NCBI GenBank assembly: GCA_027484985.1
Contig: JAIXRW010000037.1
Coordinates: 59,866 to 123,865 of the forward strand
From: Rhodobacter sp.
GTDB taxonomy: Bacteria > Pseudomonadota > Alphaproteobacteria > Rhodobacterales > Rhodobacteraceae
Length of the DNA: 64,000 bases
Direction of reading: 5' to 3'
Shown: piece by piece, positions 43,734-54,579 of the stretch
Position numbering within the stretch: position 1 is the first letter of the stretch
How the letters are laid out: each line of letters starts with the position of its first letter
Made by a program: the position numbers and the translations under genes
Notes under the pieces: model-generated
The model's input: only the letters and a program-made list of their open reading frames with translations
Databases searched by the model: none
What the model was told of the DNA's origin: nothing

Positions 43734-44366
43734 TCAGCCCGCCAAGGCCGCGCGCAGCGCCAGCCCGCCCTCGCGTTCCAGAAAGGCCACCACCGCCTCG
43801 ACCCCCACGCCCTGCCGCAGCCGCGCCATGACATAGGGCCGCGTGCCCCGTGCGCGCTTGGTGTCTTCCTCAAGCAGCGCCACATCCACCCCGACGTAGG
43901 GCGCAAGATCGGTCTTGTTCACCACCAGCAGATCCGACCGTGTCACCCCCGGCCCGCGTTTGCGCGGAATGTCCTGCCCCGCCGCCGTGTCGATCACATA
44001 GATGGTGATATCGGCGAGTTCGGGGCTGTAGGTCGCGGCCAGATTGTCACCCCCGCTTTCGATCAGGATCAGGTCAAGGTCAGGGAACGCCCCGCGCAGA
44101 TCGGCCACCGCCGCCAGATTGATCGACGCATCTTCACGGATCGCGGTATGCGGGCAGCCGCCCGTTTCAACGCCGCGTATCCGTTCCACCGGCAAGACCT
44201 GCGCCCGCATCAGATATTCGGCATCCTCGCGGGTGTAGATGTCATTGGTGATCACTGCCATCGAACAGCGGCTGGCCAGCGCGCGGCACAGCTGTTCGGT
44301 CAGCGTGGTCTTGCCCACGCCCACGGGGCCACCGATGCCCACGCGCAGGGGGCCGTTCTTACTCAT
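43734..44366 (-). CDS. ureG: Urease accessory GTPase UreG
   Basis: SIMIBI-class GTPase delivering nickel during urease maturation. It has 210 residues with P-loop [10 protein letters not shown] (12-21), the metal-binding Cys-Pro-His (GGCPHTAI, near 70) and [17 protein letters not shown]. It is last in ureE-F-G, 9 bp after ureF. Confidence 0.97.
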   Translation of the reverse strand: MSKNGPLRVGIGGPVGVGKTTLTEQLCRALASRCSMAVITNDIYTREDAEYLMRAQVLPVERIRGVETGGCPHTAIREDASINLAAVADLRGAFPDLDLILIESGGDNLAATYSPELADITIYVIDTAAGQDIPRKRGPGVTRSDLLVVNKTDLAPYVGVDVALLEEDTKRARGTRPYVMARLRQGVGVEAVVAFLEREGGLALRAALAG

Positions 44367-44375
44367 GGCTTTTGC

Positions 44376-45008
44376 TCATGTCTTGAATATCCTTACATCC
44401 ATCGTCTCGTGCCGCATCGCGGCCAGATCGGCGGCAAAGGCGGCGCTGGAAATGTCGTCCAGTCCGGCGCCCGCCGCCTCGGCGGCCAGCGCTTCGATCA
44501 GCCCGTGCAAAGCGGCCAGCACCGCCTGCCCCTCGTTCTGGCCCAAGGGCACGAAGCGCACCGCCGCCGACACAAGGTTCGACGTAAACGCGTGCAGATA
44601 CAGCCCCACCACCTGCACCACAGGCAGGCCCAAGCCCGCCGCCGCCTGCCCCAGCACCACCGGCAAAGGCCCCGCCGCAATCTTGGCCCCCGTCACCGCC
44701 GAAACCGCCCGCGCTAGCGCCGCCCCCTGTTCGCAGGTTTCCGACAGCCGCTCGGACGATGCCGCCAAGGCCCGCGCATGGGCGGCCAGCGCCCCGTGGT
44801 CGGCCCCCTCGCGCAAAGCCAAAGCCAGCAGAATCGCATCCTGCCGCCCCGCCCCGTGCCGCAAGATGCCGGACAGCCAGCGCTCCAGTTCGGCCCCGCT
44901 GCCAATGGTGCCATCACTCACCACCTGCTCCAGCCCGTGCGAAAAGGCATAGCCCCCCGTGGGAAAGGCGGGCGATAGCCATTGCACCAGCGTCAGCAAT
45001 CCGCTCAT
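44376..45008 (-). CDS. ureF: Urease accessory protein UreF
   Basis: All-helical maturation factor, 210 residues, that bridges UreD(H) and UreG in the apo-urease activation complex. It contains the typical N-terminus LVQWLSPAFPTGGYAFSHGLE. The start overlaps the ureE stop by four bases. Confidence 0.95.
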   Translation of the reverse strand: MSGLLTLVQWLSPAFPTGGYAFSHGLEQVVSDGTIGSGAELERWLSGILRHGAGRQDAILLALALREGADHGALAAHARALAASSERLSETCEQGAALARAVSAVTGAKIAAGPLPVVLGQAAAGLGLPVVQVVGLYLHAFTSNLVSAAVRFVPLGQNEGQAVLAALHGLIEALAAEAAGAGLDDISSAAFAADLAAMRHETMDVRIFKT

Positions 45009-45610
45009 TCGTCGGGCGCCTCGGGGTCATCCTCGACCCGCACCATGCCGCGATGCTGCACATGCAGCCCTGTCAGCGTGTGCGGCAGCGTCAGCACCGG
45101 CCCACGCAAATGGTCATGCGCTTGGGCCCCATGCCCGAATTCGTGCAGATGGTCATGCCCCATCGTGCGCCCGTGGCCGTAAGCCCCACCTTCGGGCGTA
45201 AAGGGCTCCATCGCATGGGTCACGGTCGCGCCCAGCTGCACCAGCATGGCCTTGAGCACATGGTCATCCCTGATCACCAGCCGCGCCGGTTCTATCTGGC
45301 AGGGGGTGTGGCGGTTGCCGATGTGCCATGCCAGCCGCGGCAGGTTCGCCCCCGTCACCACCAGCACAGGCTCTGCCGCCGCCGCCACCACGACCAGCCG
45401 CCCGTCAACCAGTTCAAACGCATCGCCCGCCGCCACGCTTGTTGTTTCGGGCAGATCGACCAGAAACCCGCGCCCCTCTTCGGTCATCAGCCGTTTGCGG
45501 CGCAGGAACCGTTCGTCATAGCCAAGCACGACTTGACCCAAGGGAACCTTTCCGCGCGCTTCGGGTTCCCGGATCAGGCGTTGGGCGGGGGGAAGGTCAG
45601 CCATCGGCAT
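45005..45610 (-). CDS. ureE: Urease nickel chaperone UreE
   Basis: Nickel metallochaperone of 201 residues, with an N-terminal beta domain and a C-terminal ferredoxin-like domain followed by histidines (GHGRTMGHDHLHEFGHGAQAHDH, about 140-165) for metal binding. An ATG two codons in (45604) has better ribosome-site spacing (AGGA, 9 bases). It is split from ureC by a divergent small gene, so ureEFG probably has its own promoter in 45611-45731. Confidence 0.94.
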   Translation of the reverse strand: MPMADLPPAQRLIREPEARGKVPLGQVVLGYDERFLRRKRLMTEEGRGFLVDLPETTSVAAGDAFELVDGRLVVVAAAAEPVLVVTGANLPRLAWHIGNRHTPCQIEPARLVIRDDHVLKAMLVQLGATVTHAMEPFTPEGGAYGHGRTMGHDHLHEFGHGAQAHDHLRGPVLTLPHTLTGLHVQHRGMVRVEDDPEAPDE

Positions 45611-45731
45611 GAATCCTGCAAAGCAAAGTCAAATCCAACCTTAACCGCCATACCCCTAAAAGTCGCCCCGTCCGTTCACCCTTGCGTAACGATCCCGCCC
45701 CACACTGTGCCCCTATCCGAGGAGCCCGCCC

Positions 45732-46064
45732 ATGCACCGCCTGTCCCCCGCCGACGAACTGGCCGAAATCCGCGCCGAAATCGCCCGCCTCAAACTGCGC
45801 GAGGCGCAGTTGCGCGACAGGCTGGTGAAATCGCCCCTCGCCACGCTGATCGGCCGCTATAACCGCGTCGAAATCAGCCACGCCGAAAGCGCGGTTTTCG
45901 ACCCCGCGCTTCTGCCCGACCATATCCGCAACGATCCGGCCTATTGGCGCAACCGCAGCCAGACCATCGTGCATACCCTGCCGCTGGCGCCCAAAGCGGC
46001 CCCGCCCCGCCCCGGCTGGCCGATCCGCCGCGACACCGCCTTTGCCCCGCAGCCCGCGCATTAG
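45732..46064 (+). CDS. Hypothetical 110-residue protein divergent within urease cluster
   Basis: Small soluble protein of unknown function, read opposite to the urease genes. A helical, charged N-terminus ([28 protein letters not shown], about 4-31) looks like a short coiled coil. The rest is proline-rich ([19 protein letters not shown]). It has GAGGAG 7 bases before the ATG, supporting translation. Its stop overlaps the ureC stop by three bases, tail to tail. I recognise no domain; it may regulate or assist urease, but that is only by position. Confidence 0.7.
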   Translation: MHRLSPADELAEIRAEIARLKLREAQLRDRLVKSPLATLIGRYNRVEISHAESAVFDPALLPDHIRNDPAYWRNRSQTIVHTLPLAPKAAPPRPGWPIRRDTAFAPQPAH

Positions 46065-47803
46065 AACAGGAAATACCGCTGGGCGAGCGGCAGTTCCCTC
46101 GCCGGTTCGCAGGTAAGCAGCACGCCATCCGCCCGCACCTCATAGGTTTCGGGGTTTACCTCGATATGGGGGGTGGCATCGTTCAGCTTCATGTCGCGCT
46201 TGCCGATGCCGCGGCAGCCTTCGACCGCCAGCGTTTCCTTGGCCGTGCCATAGCGGTGACGCACATCCGCCTCTTGCGCCGCCTGTGACACAAAGACCAC
46301 CGCGTTGCGCTCGACGCTGCGCCCATAGGCCCCGAACATGGGGCGCGTGTAAACCGGCTGCGGCGTGGGGATAGATGCGTTGGGGTCGCCCATCTGCGCC
46401 ACCACGATGCAGCCCCCTATCAGCACCATCTCGGGCTTGGCGCCGAAAAACGCGGGTGACCACAGCACCAGATCGGCGCGCTTGCCTTCCTCGATGCTGC
46501 CGATATGGCGGCTGATGCCATGGGCAATGGCAGGGTTGATCGTGTATTTCGCGATATAGCGGCGCACGCGGAAATTGTCGTTCTCGCCGGTCTCTTCGGC
46601 CAGCCGCCCGCGCTGGACCTTCATCTTATGCGCGGTCTGCCATGTGCGGGTGATGACCTCGCCCACCCGCCCCATCGCCTGACTGTCGGAACTGATGACC
46701 GAAAACGCCCCCATGTCATGCAGGATATCCTCGGCCGCGATCGTCTCGCGCCGGATGCGGCTTTCGGCAAAGGCCACATCTTCCGGCACCTTGCGGTCAA
46801 GGTGGTGGCACACCATCAGCATGTCGAGGTGTTCTTCGATCGTGTTGACCGTATAGGGCATGGTCGGGTTGGTGGAACTGGGCAGGATGTTCTGGCTGCC
46901 CACCACCTTGATGATATCGGGCGCATGCCCGCCCCCCGCGCCTTCGGTGTGGAAGGCATGGATCGTCCGCCCCCCGATGGCGGCAAGCGTGTTCTCGACA
47001 AAGCCGGATTCGTTAAGCGTATCGGTATGGATCATCACCTGCACATCCATCGCATCCGCCACCGTCAGGCAGCAATCGATGGCAGCAGGGGTCGTCCCCC
47101 AATCCTCGTGCAGTTTCAGGCAGGACGCCCCCGCCCGCACCTGTTCCTCGATAGCGGCGGGCAGCGAGGCATTGCCCTTGCCCGCAAAGGCCAAATTCAT
47201 GGCAAAGGAATCCGCCGCCTGCATCATCCGTTCGATATGCCACGGCCCCGGTGTGCAGGTGGTGGCCAGCGTGCCATGCGCGGGCCCCGTGCCGCCGCCC
47301 AGCATGGTGGTAATGCCCGAATGCAGCGCATCGTCTATCTGCTGTGGCGCGATGAAATGGATATGGGCATCCATCCCGCCCGCCGTCAGGATACGCCCCT
47401 CGCCCGCGATCACTTCCGTCCCCGGCCCGATGATCACATCGACGCCGGGCTGCGTATCGGGGTTGCCCGCCTTGCCGATCTTGGCAATGCGCCCGTCGCG
47501 CAGGCCGACATCGGCCTTGTAGATGCCGGTCCAGTCCACGATCAGCGCATTGGTGATGACCGTATCCATCGCCCCTTCGGCGCGGGTGAGCTGGCCTTGC
47601 CCCATCCCGTCGCGAATGACCTTGCCGCCGCCGAACTTGACCTCGTCGCCATAGCGCAGCGCATTGGCCTGCCCGCTTGACCGTTCGGCAATCAGATCCC
47701 GCTCGACCTCGATGATCAGGTCGGTATCGCCCAAGCGGACACGGTCGCCCACTGTGGGGCCGTACATATCGGCATAGGTCGCCCTTGAAATCCGTGCTGG
47801 CAT
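46061..47803 (-). CDS. ureC: Urease alpha subunit UreC
   Basis: Catalytic subunit hydrolysing urea to ammonia and carbamate at a two-nickel site. It has 580 residues. All the ligands are in place: His147 and His149 (DAHIHF), Lys230 (CLKLHEDWG, carbamylated), His259, His285, Asp373; flap Cys332 in MVCHHLD. The ATG at 47803 gives the family start [19 protein letters not shown]; an upstream ATG (47824) overlaps the end of ureB. It is downstream of ureD-A-B. Confidence 0.98.
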   Translation of the reverse strand: MPARISRATYADMYGPTVGDRVRLGDTDLIIEVERDLIAERSSGQANALRYGDEVKFGGGKVIRDGMGQGQLTRAEGAMDTVITNALIVDWTGIYKADVGLRDGRIAKIGKAGNPDTQPGVDVIIGPGTEVIAGEGRILTAGGMDAHIHFIAPQQIDDALHSGITTMLGGGTGPAHGTLATTCTPGPWHIERMMQAADSFAMNLAFAGKGNASLPAAIEEQVRAGASCLKLHEDWGTTPAAIDCCLTVADAMDVQVMIHTDTLNESGFVENTLAAIGGRTIHAFHTEGAGGGHAPDIIKVVGSQNILPSSTNPTMPYTVNTIEEHLDMLMVCHHLDRKVPEDVAFAESRIRRETIAAEDILHDMGAFSVISSDSQAMGRVGEVITRTWQTAHKMKVQRGRLAEETGENDNFRVRRYIAKYTINPAIAHGISRHIGSIEEGKRADLVLWSPAFFGAKPEMVLIGGCIVVAQMGDPNASIPTPQPVYTRPMFGAYGRSVERNAVVFVSQAAQEADVRHRYGTAKETLAVEGCRGIGKRDMKLNDATPHIEVNPETYEVRADGVLLTCEPARELPLAQRYFLF

Positions 47804-47820
47804 CGCGCCCCCCTTTGCGG

Positions 47821-48126
47821 TCAAAGACCGCCCATCACCTTGCCGTTGAACCCAAAGACCCGCCGCCCGCCCGACAGCGGCACCAGATAGACCTCGCGGC
47901 TTTGCCCCGGCTCGAAGCGCACCGCCGTGCCTGCCGGAATGTCCAGCCGCATCCCCCGCGCGGCCGCGCGGTCAAAGACCAGCCCCGCATTGGTTTCGGC
48001 GAAATGGTAATGGCTGCCCACCTGAACCGGGCGGTCGCCCGCATTGGCCACCATCAGCGTGACCACCGGCGCGCCCATATTCAACTCGATCTCGCCCTCG
48101 GCAGGGAAAATCTCGCCCGGGATCAT
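47821..48126 (-). CDS. ureB: Urease beta subunit UreB
   Basis: Structural subunit, 101 residues, with the family start [16 protein letters not shown] and [17 protein letters not shown]. The start overlaps the 52-residue membrane peptide gene (ATGA). Confidence 0.97.
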   Translation of the reverse strand: MIPGEIFPAEGEIELNMGAPVVTLMVANAGDRPVQVGSHYHFAETNAGLVFDRAAARGMRLDIPAGTAVRFEPGQSREVYLVPLSGGRRVFGFNGKVMGGL

Positions 48127-48281
48127 TTCCGCACCCGTTGCAGGGCATAGGCCAGAACCGCCCCGATCACGCCCGCAATCATCCAGCCATAGCCCAGCCA
48201 GTGCGGATTGGGGTGAAAGCCAGGATGCGCCAGCGCGGGGGCTGCGACCAGAATGAACAGGGGGGCAAGATAACGCGCCAT
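48123..48281 (-). CDS. Small His-containing membrane peptide between ureA and ureB
   Basis: 52-residue peptide: signal-like N-terminus ([17 protein letters not shown]), a short [10 protein letters not shown] segment with three His, then one membrane helix ([16 protein letters not shown]) and a basic end. The ATG at 48281 has GGAG 7 bases upstream. It overlaps ureB by four bases, so it is part of the urease operon. The His cluster could touch nickel, but no function is known to me. Confidence 0.75.
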   Translation of the reverse strand: MARYLAPLFILVAAPALAHPGFHPNPHWLGYGWMIAGVIGAVLAYALQRVRK

Positions 48282-48292
48282 GTCAGGCTCCT

Positions 48293-48595
48293 TCAGCGGA
48301 TGGGGTGGTGGACGGTGACAAGCTTGGTGCCATCGGGAAAGGTCGCCTCGACCTGCACCGAATGGATCATCGCGGGGATGCCTTCCATGCATTGCTCGGC
48401 GGTGATGACATGCGCGCCCGCCTGCATCAGATCGGCAACCGAACGCCCCTCGCGTGCGCCTTCGACCACGAAATCGGTGATCAGCGCAATCGCCTCGGGG
48501 TGGTTCAGCTTGACCCCCCGCGCCAGCCGCCCGCGTGCCACCATCGCGGCAAGGCTGACCAGCAGCTTGTCCTTTTCCCTCGGTGTTAGGTTCAT
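48293..48595 (-). CDS. ureA: Urease gamma subunit UreA
   Basis: Structural subunit, 100 residues, family start [13 protein letters not shown] and GREGR-like helix; ends VTVHHPIR. The ATG at 48593-48595 lies four bases after the ureD stop. Confidence 0.97.
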   Translation of the reverse strand: MNLTPREKDKLLVSLAAMVARGRLARGVKLNHPEAIALITDFVVEGAREGRSVADLMQAGAHVITAEQCMEGIPAMIHSVQVEATFPDGTKLVTVHHPIR

Positions 48596-48599
48596 CGCC

Positions 48600-49424
48600 T
48601 CATCTCCCCAACTGCCAGACCCGCGGCAAGGCCGCGCCCCGGCGCAAAACATGCAAGGCCCGCGCAATCTGCCGCCGCAGCGGCCATCCATCGGCGGCCA
48701 TCATCCGGCAGGTCAACCGCCCGTCATAGGCAGACGCCGCGGCCGTAACCCCGTCGCCGTCCAGCACCGCCAGCAGCGGCGCCAGCAGATCGCCCGCGTC
48801 CCGCGCCACCATGACGACCGAGGCAAAGGCCCGCGCCCCGCCCAAAGTCACCGCCCCCGCCTGCAAGGCCGCCGCATCCAGCGCCAGCGGCTCCAGATGC
48901 ACGGGGCTGCCCCCTGCCCAAATCTCGCGCCGGTCGCGGAACATCAGCCGCTCGACCGTCTCGCCCATCGCGGCACGGCCCAGCACCACCGCCTCCAGCG
49001 CAAGGCATCCCGCCCCGGCACATAGGTCGATCCGCGTCCGCCGCTCCAGATGGCTGGCATCGAACAGGATCGTTTCCTGCGGCAACCAGTCGATCCAGCC
49101 GCCTGCGCCGACCGTCAGCGCCACATCGACCCGCGCCGCACCCTGATTGCTGGCATAGGCGCGTTCCGCCGTCTGCGTGGTCGCCACCACCTTGCAGCCT
49201 TGGCCCAGCGCCACGCCATAAGACAGCCGATCCCCGCCCGTCAGCCCGCCCGACGTGTTCAGGAACACCACCTCAGGCACCGCGCCCACATGCGGCAAGA
49301 TCGCCTTGGCCGACCCCGCCTGCCGCAGATCGCCCAACCGCATCCGCCCCGCATCGGCGCGGAACGAGACGAAGGCCTCGCCTCGGCTGCGCTGCATGGG
49401 GGAAAGGGGGGTCTGCGCGGTCAT
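48600..49424 (-). CDS. ureD: Urease accessory protein UreD (UreH)
   Basis: Beta-rich maturation scaffold of 274 residues, with the family blocks [24 protein letters not shown] and QTAERAY. It is the first gene of ureD-A-(membrane peptide)-B-C. A repeat and a terminator lie upstream, so its promoter must be in 49425-49640. Confidence 0.95.
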   Translation of the reverse strand: MTAQTPLSPMQRSRGEAFVSFRADAGRMRLGDLRQAGSAKAILPHVGAVPEVVFLNTSGGLTGGDRLSYGVALGQGCKVVATTQTAERAYASNQGAARVDVALTVGAGGWIDWLPQETILFDASHLERRTRIDLCAGAGCLALEAVVLGRAAMGETVERLMFRDRREIWAGGSPVHLEPLALDAAALQAGAVTLGGARAFASVVMVARDAGDLLAPLLAVLDGDGVTAAASAYDGRLTCRMMAADGWPLRRQIARALHVLRRGAALPRVWQLGR

Positions 49425-49579
49425 GCGCCAGCCAAAGCGGAAGCGTCACGCAGGCTCAACCACCCGCAGCGCGGCGCGGGGGGGCAAGCAGGGCCGAGCA
49501 GGTTGGACGCCTACGGAACGCGCTTGTTGCCTGAAAAGCGGGCAATTTCTGAAACCGCGGTTTTGGCTGTCGCGTCGCA

Positions 49580-49631
49580 GCGGGGGTTTCACACCCCCGC
49601 ACCCCCGTGGAGTATTTGGACAAAGGTGAAG
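49580..49631 (+). repeat. Dispersed GC-hairpin repeat, copy 10 (ilvD/ureD gap)
   Basis: Near-identical to the copy within bchB (48 of 52 bases). It sits between ilvD and ureD, with the tail ending at 49631. The rest of the 267 bp gap holds the ilvD terminator and the presumed ureD promoter. Confidence 0.7.
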
Positions 49632-49638
49632 CACAAAG

Positions 49639-49668
49639 AAAAAGGCACCGGAGCTATGCACCGATGCC
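49639..49668 (-). terminator. Intrinsic terminator after ilvD
   Basis: Minus-strand hairpin GGCATCGG/CCGGTGCC with a 9-base loop, then TTTTT. It lies 24 bases after the ilvD stop. Confidence 0.75.
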
Positions 49669-49691
49669 CTGATGTTTCGTTATGGCCGCGC

Positions 49692-51533
49692 TTACGCCTC
49701 GTCGGGCAGCACCCGCACCGCGCCCTTGTCGGCCGATGCCGCGAACAGGGCATAGGCTTTCAGGGCTTGCGACACCTTGCGCGGGCGCGGCTTGGCGGGT
49801 TTCCAGCCCAAGCGGTCCTGCTCGGCCCGCCGCGCGGCCAGTTCCGCATCGGAAATCCGCAGGTTGATGGTCCGTTCGGGGATATTGATGTCGATCATGT
49901 CGCCAGTCCGCACCAGCCCGATCGCGCCGCCCGAGGCCGCCTCGGGGCTGGCATGGCCGATCGACAGGCCCGAGGTGCCGCCCGAGAACCGGCCATCGGT
50001 CAACAGGGCGCAGACCTTGCCCAGCCCTTTCGATTTCAGATAGCTGGTGGGATAGAGCATTTCCTGCATGCCCGGCCCGCCCTTGGGCCCTTCATAGCGG
50101 ATCACCACCACATCGCCCGCCTTGACCTCGTTGTTGAGGATGCCTGCCACCGCGTCATTCTGCGATTCATACACCTTGGCGGGGCCGGAAAAGACAAAGA
50201 TCGATTCGTCCACGCCCGCCGTTTTCACGATGCAGCCGTCCAGCGCGATATTGCCCTTCAGCACCGCCAGACCGCCCTCTTTGGTAAAGGCATGCTCGAC
50301 CGACCGGATCACGCCCTTTTCACGGTCAAGGTCCAGTTCCTTATAGCGTTTTTCCTGACTGAAGGCGGTGGCCGACCGCACATTGCCAGGGGCCGCCTTG
50401 AAGAACTGGCGCACGTTTTCATGGTTGGTGCGGCTGATATCCCAATGGTCAAGCGCCGCCCCCATCGTGGGCGAATGGACCGTCACACAATCACGGTTCA
50501 ATAGCCCGCCCGCATCAAGCTGGCCAAGGATCGACATGATCCCGCCCGCGCGATGCACATCTTCCATATGCACATCCGACTTGGCCGGGGCCACCTTGCA
50601 CAGGCAGGGCACGCGGCGCGACAGGTCGTCGATATCATCCTGATCGAAATCGATCCCGCCCTCATGCGCCGCGGCGAGGATGTGCAGGATGGTGTTGGTC
50701 GAACCACCCATGGCGATATCAAGCGCCATCGCATTCTCGAAGGCCTGCTTGTTGGCCACGTTGCGCGGCAGGATGCTGTCATCATTCTGTTCGTAATAGC
50801 GTTTCGCCAGATCGACGATCAGATGCCCCGCTTCCACGAACAGGCGCTTGCGGTCGGCATGGGTGGCAAGGGTCGAACCATTGCCGGGCAGCGACAGGCC
50901 CAAGGCCTCGGTCAGGCAGTTCATCGAATTGGCGGTGAACATGCCCGAGCATGACCCGCAGGTCGGGCAGGCGGCCTTTTCGATCTCTTCCACCTCGGCG
51001 TCGGAATAGCTTTCATCAGCCGCGACGACCATCGCATCGACCAGATCAAGCGCGATCTCCTTGCCCTTGATCACGGCCTTGCCCGCCTCCATCGGCCCGC
51101 CCGAGACAAAGACGACCGGAATGTTCAGCCGCATCGCCGCCATCAGCATGCCGGGGGTGATCTTGTCACAGTTCGAGATGCATACCATCGCATCGGCGCA
51201 ATGGGCGTTGACCATGTATTCCACGCTGTCGGCAATGATCTCGCGCGAGGGGAGCGAGTAGAGCATCCCGTCATGGCCCATGGCGATGCCGTCATCGACG
51301 GCAATGGTGTTGAATTCCTTCGCCACGCCACCCGCCGCCTCGACCTCGCGCGCGACCATCTGGCCAAGGTCTTTCAGGTGCACATGGCCCGGCACGAACT
51401 GGGTGAACGAGTTGACGATGGCGATGATCGGCTTGCCGAAATCGCCGTCCTTCATGCCCGTTGCGCGCCACAGGCCGCGGGCGCCGGCCATGTTGCGGCC
51501 ATGGGTGGTCGTGCGGGAACGGTAAACGGGCAT
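49692..51533 (-). CDS. ilvD: Dihydroxy-acid dehydratase IlvD
   Basis: Third step of valine and isoleucine synthesis; dehydrates dihydroxy acids with an Fe-S cluster. It has 613 residues, with [12 protein letters not shown] and [18 protein letters not shown] holding the cluster cysteines and [10 protein letters not shown] beside them. GGAG 8 bases before the ATG. It appears monocistronic and is not obviously linked to its neighbours. Confidence 0.97.
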   Translation of the reverse strand: MPVYRSRTTTHGRNMAGARGLWRATGMKDGDFGKPIIAIVNSFTQFVPGHVHLKDLGQMVAREVEAAGGVAKEFNTIAVDDGIAMGHDGMLYSLPSREIIADSVEYMVNAHCADAMVCISNCDKITPGMLMAAMRLNIPVVFVSGGPMEAGKAVIKGKEIALDLVDAMVVAADESYSDAEVEEIEKAACPTCGSCSGMFTANSMNCLTEALGLSLPGNGSTLATHADRKRLFVEAGHLIVDLAKRYYEQNDDSILPRNVANKQAFENAMALDIAMGGSTNTILHILAAAHEGGIDFDQDDIDDLSRRVPCLCKVAPAKSDVHMEDVHRAGGIMSILGQLDAGGLLNRDCVTVHSPTMGAALDHWDISRTNHENVRQFFKAAPGNVRSATAFSQEKRYKELDLDREKGVIRSVEHAFTKEGGLAVLKGNIALDGCIVKTAGVDESIFVFSGPAKVYESQNDAVAGILNNEVKAGDVVVIRYEGPKGGPGMQEMLYPTSYLKSKGLGKVCALLTDGRFSGGTSGLSIGHASPEAASGGAIGLVRTGDMIDINIPERTINLRISDAELAARRAEQDRLGWKPAKPRPRKVSQALKAYALFAASADKGAVRVLPDEA

Positions 51534-51609
51534 CTGCGGCTCCTCGGGTCATGCGAAAACGGCTGGTGCCGATGTGGCACCGTGGCCGCAAAGGGTCAAG
51601 GTGCGGGGG

Positions 51610-52749
51610 TCAGAGAAGCCCGCGCCCGCTCAGGTTTTTCATCAGGGCCGATGTGCCGAATGTCCATTCCGGTGCTTCGGTCGCCAGCCGCACGGTATTG
51701 ACCAGCCGCCCCAGTTCGGGCGCCGCAATTGTCACCACATCGCCCGGATGATGCGTGAACCCCTGCCCCGGCCCGTCGCGGTCTTGCACGGGGGCGAACA
51801 TGGTGCCGCAATAGAGCATGAAGCCATCGGGGTATTGGTGATGCCGCCCCCGCGTCTGCGCCACCAGATCGGCGGGGTCGCGGGATATCTCGGCCATCGA
51901 CGACCGCCCCGTCAGGGTGAAACCGTCCGTGCCCTGCACCGTCAGTGTCAGTTCCAGCTTTCGCACCGTATCAAGGCTGAAATCCCCGTCGAAGACGCGG
52001 ATGAACGGGCCAACACTGGCGGCCGCGTTGTTGTCCTTGGCCTTGCCCAGCAGCAGCGCCGACCGCCCCTCGACATCACGCAGGTTAACATCATTGCCCA
52101 AGGTGGCCCCCACGATGCGGCCCGTGCTGTTCACGGCCAGCACCACCTCGGGTTCGGGGTTGTTCCATTTGCTGATCGGGTGCAGGCCCACCGATGCCCC
52201 ATAGCCCACCGCCGCCATCGGCTGGGCCTTGGTGAACACCTCGGCATCCGGCCCGATGCCCACTTCCAGATATTGCGACCACAGCCCTTCGGCCTGCAAC
52301 AGCCGCTTCACCTCGGCCGCCTGTGCCGACCCCGGCACCAGATTGCGAAGCGAGTCGCCAATCACCCCCGCCACCCGCGCCCGGATCGCCTCGGCACGGG
52401 TGGCATCGCCTGCTGCGCGTTCCTCGATCACCCGCTCGATCATCGATCGCGCAAAGGTCACGCCACAGGCCTTGACCGCCTGCAAATCATTGGGCGACAG
52501 CAGCCGCGTCACCTCGCCCGCAGGCTCGACGGAAGCCGCGGCGATCTCGTCCAGCGACCCGATATCAACCCCTGCAATCCCCGCCACAAAGCCCGCAATG
52601 TCGGCCTGTTCCAGCACATCGCGCATCGTCGGCGCGGCCTTGGTGGTGATATCGACCACGCGGCCCCCCCACAGCGTCACGACAGCAGGCCCGATACCCG
52701 CCCGCCACACACGCCCCAGAAACACCCCCGCCTCAGGCAGCCCGACCAT
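51610..52749 (-). CDS. Fumarylacetoacetate hydrolase family protein
   Basis: 379-residue protein whose C-terminal half fits the FAH/2-keto-acid hydratase-decarboxylase fold (VGYGASVGLHPISKWNNPEPEVVLAVN, with metal-binding acids, then NDVNLRDVEGRS). Some relatives are ketodeoxy-sugar-acid dehydratases (AraD1-like); the actual substrate is not evident. The ATG at 52749 has a G-rich ribosome site; an ATG 14 codons upstream is possible. It follows the amide-cluster ATPase by about 57 bp and may be its last gene. Confidence 0.85.
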   Translation of the reverse strand: MVGLPEAGVFLGRVWRAGIGPAVVTLWGGRVVDITTKAAPTMRDVLEQADIAGFVAGIAGVDIGSLDEIAAASVEPAGEVTRLLSPNDLQAVKACGVTFARSMIERVIEERAAGDATRAEAIRARVAGVIGDSLRNLVPGSAQAAEVKRLLQAEGLWSQYLEVGIGPDAEVFTKAQPMAAVGYGASVGLHPISKWNNPEPEVVLAVNSTGRIVGATLGNDVNLRDVEGRSALLLGKAKDNNAAASVGPFIRVFDGDFSLDTVRKLELTLTVQGTDGFTLTGRSSMAEISRDPADLVAQTRGRHHQYPDGFMLYCGTMFAPVQDRDGPGQGFTHHPGDVVTIAAPELGRLVNTVRLATEAPEWTFGTSALMKNLSGRGLL

Positions 52750-52806
52750 CGCAATCCCCCCGAAAACTCCGCCCGTACCTTTGCCCGCCACGGGGCAAAG
52801 GGCAAG

Positions 52807-54579
52807 CTACGCCCGTGCCACCAGATGCCCGCCGCCGATATCGACCAAAGCCACCCGTTCCGGCCCCTTGCCGATATCATGCACGGGGCTTGGCACCTCG
52901 CCCGCCAGCCGCACGCCCGCCGCCCGTTTATGCGCGGGGTCGGGCACCGGCACCGCCTCGATCAGCCGCCGCGTATAGGCGTGCTGCGGGTTGCCGAACA
53001 CCTGCGCCCGCGTTCCCATCTCAACGATCTGACCCAGATACATCACCGCCACCCGGTCCGAGATATTCTCGACCACCGCCATGTCATGGCTGATGAACAG
53101 GAACGCGATCCCGAACTCGGCCTGCAAGGCGCGCAGCAATTCCAGCACCCGCGCCTGAACCGAAACGTCCAGCGCCGACACGCTTTCATCGGCGATGATC
53201 AACTCGGGCTTCATGGCCAGCGCCCGCGCGATGCAGATGCGCTGCCGCTGCCCGCCCGAAAATTCATGCGGATAACGGTCAAGGCCATCTGCCCCCAACC
53301 CCACCCGCGCCATCAACTCGGCCGCCGCCGCCCGCTGTTCGGCCCGCGTTCCCACATCATGAATGACCAGCGGCTCGGCGATCAGATCCCCCACCGTCAT
53401 GCGCGGGTCAAGCGCGGCCATCGGGTCCTGGAACACCATCTGCACCTTGCGGCGCAGCGCCTTTTGGCCCGCAGCGCCCAACCCTTCCAGCGATTGCCCC
53501 GCCACCTCGATCCGGCCCTGATGCGGAACGAGGCCGACAATCGCCTTGGCAATCGTCGATTTCCCGCAACCGCTTTCGCCCACCAGCGCGAATGTCTCGC
53601 CCCGCCGGATGTCGAACCCCACATGCTCGACCGCATGCACATTCTGCGTCACACGGCCCAGCAGCCCGCCCTTCAGCGGAAAGCGCACCACCACATCGCG
53701 CAAGGATGCCACCACATCCCCCGTCACCGCAGGCCGCGCAGCGCCCGCCCCCATGCGCGGCACCGCCGCCAGCAGATCGCGCGTGTATTGCGCCTGTGGC
53801 CGCGCGAACAGATCGGCTGTTGCGGCGGTTTCCACCTGCGTGCCGTCCTTCATCACGATCACGCGGTCGGCCATCTCGGCCACCACGCCCATATCGTGGG
53901 TAATCAGAATGATCGCGGTGCCCAGATCGCGCTGCAAATCGCGCAGCAGATCCAGCACCTCGCGCTGCACGGTCACATCCAGCGCCGTGGTGGGTTCATC
54001 CGCAATCAGCACCTCGGGCCGCAAAGCCAGCGCCATGGCAATCATCACCCGCTGGCGCATCCCCCCCGAAAGTTCATGCGGATATTGTTCCATCCGCCGC
54101 TCGGGCTGCGACAGGCGCACCGCCCGCAGCGCCTCCAACGCGCGCGCCCGCGCCTCCTTGCGCCCAACGGGTTCATGCGCCCGTATCGCCTCGACCAGTT
54201 GCGCCCCCACCGTCAGCACGGGGTTCAAACTCGTCATCGGTTCCTGAAAGATCATCGCGATCCGGTCACCGCGAAGCGACCGCATCCGCCCCTCGGGCAG
54301 CGTGGTCAACTCGACCCCGCCCAGCCGCACAGCCCCCCCCGTCACCCGCACCGCAGGCGGCGGCAACAGCCCCATGATGGCAAGCGAGGTGATCGATTTC
54401 CCCGACCCGGATTCCCCCGCAATCGCCAGCGTCTCGCCCCGCCGCAGGGTGAAGGACAGGTCACGCACCAAAGGCTTCAACCCCGCCTCGGTCCGCACCG
54501 AAACGCAAAGCCCCTCGACCGCCAGCACCGGAACATCCGGGGCCGCATTGGCCCCGGACAGTTTTTCAACCACGCTCAT
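52807..54579 (-). CDS. Dipeptide/oligopeptide-type ABC transporter ATPase, DppD-DppF fusion
   Basis: 590 residues, two ABC domains in one chain: first with GESGSGKS (about 58-65) and LSGGMRQRVMIAMAL; second with GESGCGKST (about 350) and FSGGQRQRICIARAL. Both carry the oligopeptide-type C-terminal extension (YTRDLLAAVP; YTRRLIEAVPVPDP). It would power the permeases at 57188-58992. The start overlaps the formamidase stop by four bases. Confidence 0.94.
   Translation of the reverse strand: MSVVEKLSGANAAPDVPVLAVEGLCVSVRTEAGLKPLVRDLSFTLRRGETLAIAGESGSGKSITSLAIMGLLPPPAVRVTGGAVRLGGVELTTLPEGRMRSLRGDRIAMIFQEPMTSLNPVLTVGAQLVEAIRAHEPVGRKEARARALEALRAVRLSQPERRMEQYPHELSGGMRQRVMIAMALALRPEVLIADEPTTALDVTVQREVLDLLRDLQRDLGTAIILITHDMGVVAEMADRVIVMKDGTQVETAATADLFARPQAQYTRDLLAAVPRMGAGAARPAVTGDVVASLRDVVVRFPLKGGLLGRVTQNVHAVEHVGFDIRRGETFALVGESGCGKSTIAKAIVGLVPHQGRIEVAGQSLEGLGAAGQKALRRKVQMVFQDPMAALDPRMTVGDLIAEPLVIHDVGTRAEQRAAAAELMARVGLGADGLDRYPHEFSGGQRQRICIARALAMKPELIIADESVSALDVSVQARVLELLRALQAEFGIAFLFISHDMAVVENISDRVAVMYLGQIVEMGTRAQVFGNPQHAYTRRLIEAVPVPDPAHKRAAGVRLAGEVPSPVHDIGKGPERVALVDIGGGHLVARA

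Noticed and set aside
45611..45731. Possible tRNA or small RNA in the ureE upstream gap
   Set aside because: No cloverleaf, T-loop or convincing stem could be seen; more simply a divergent promoter region.
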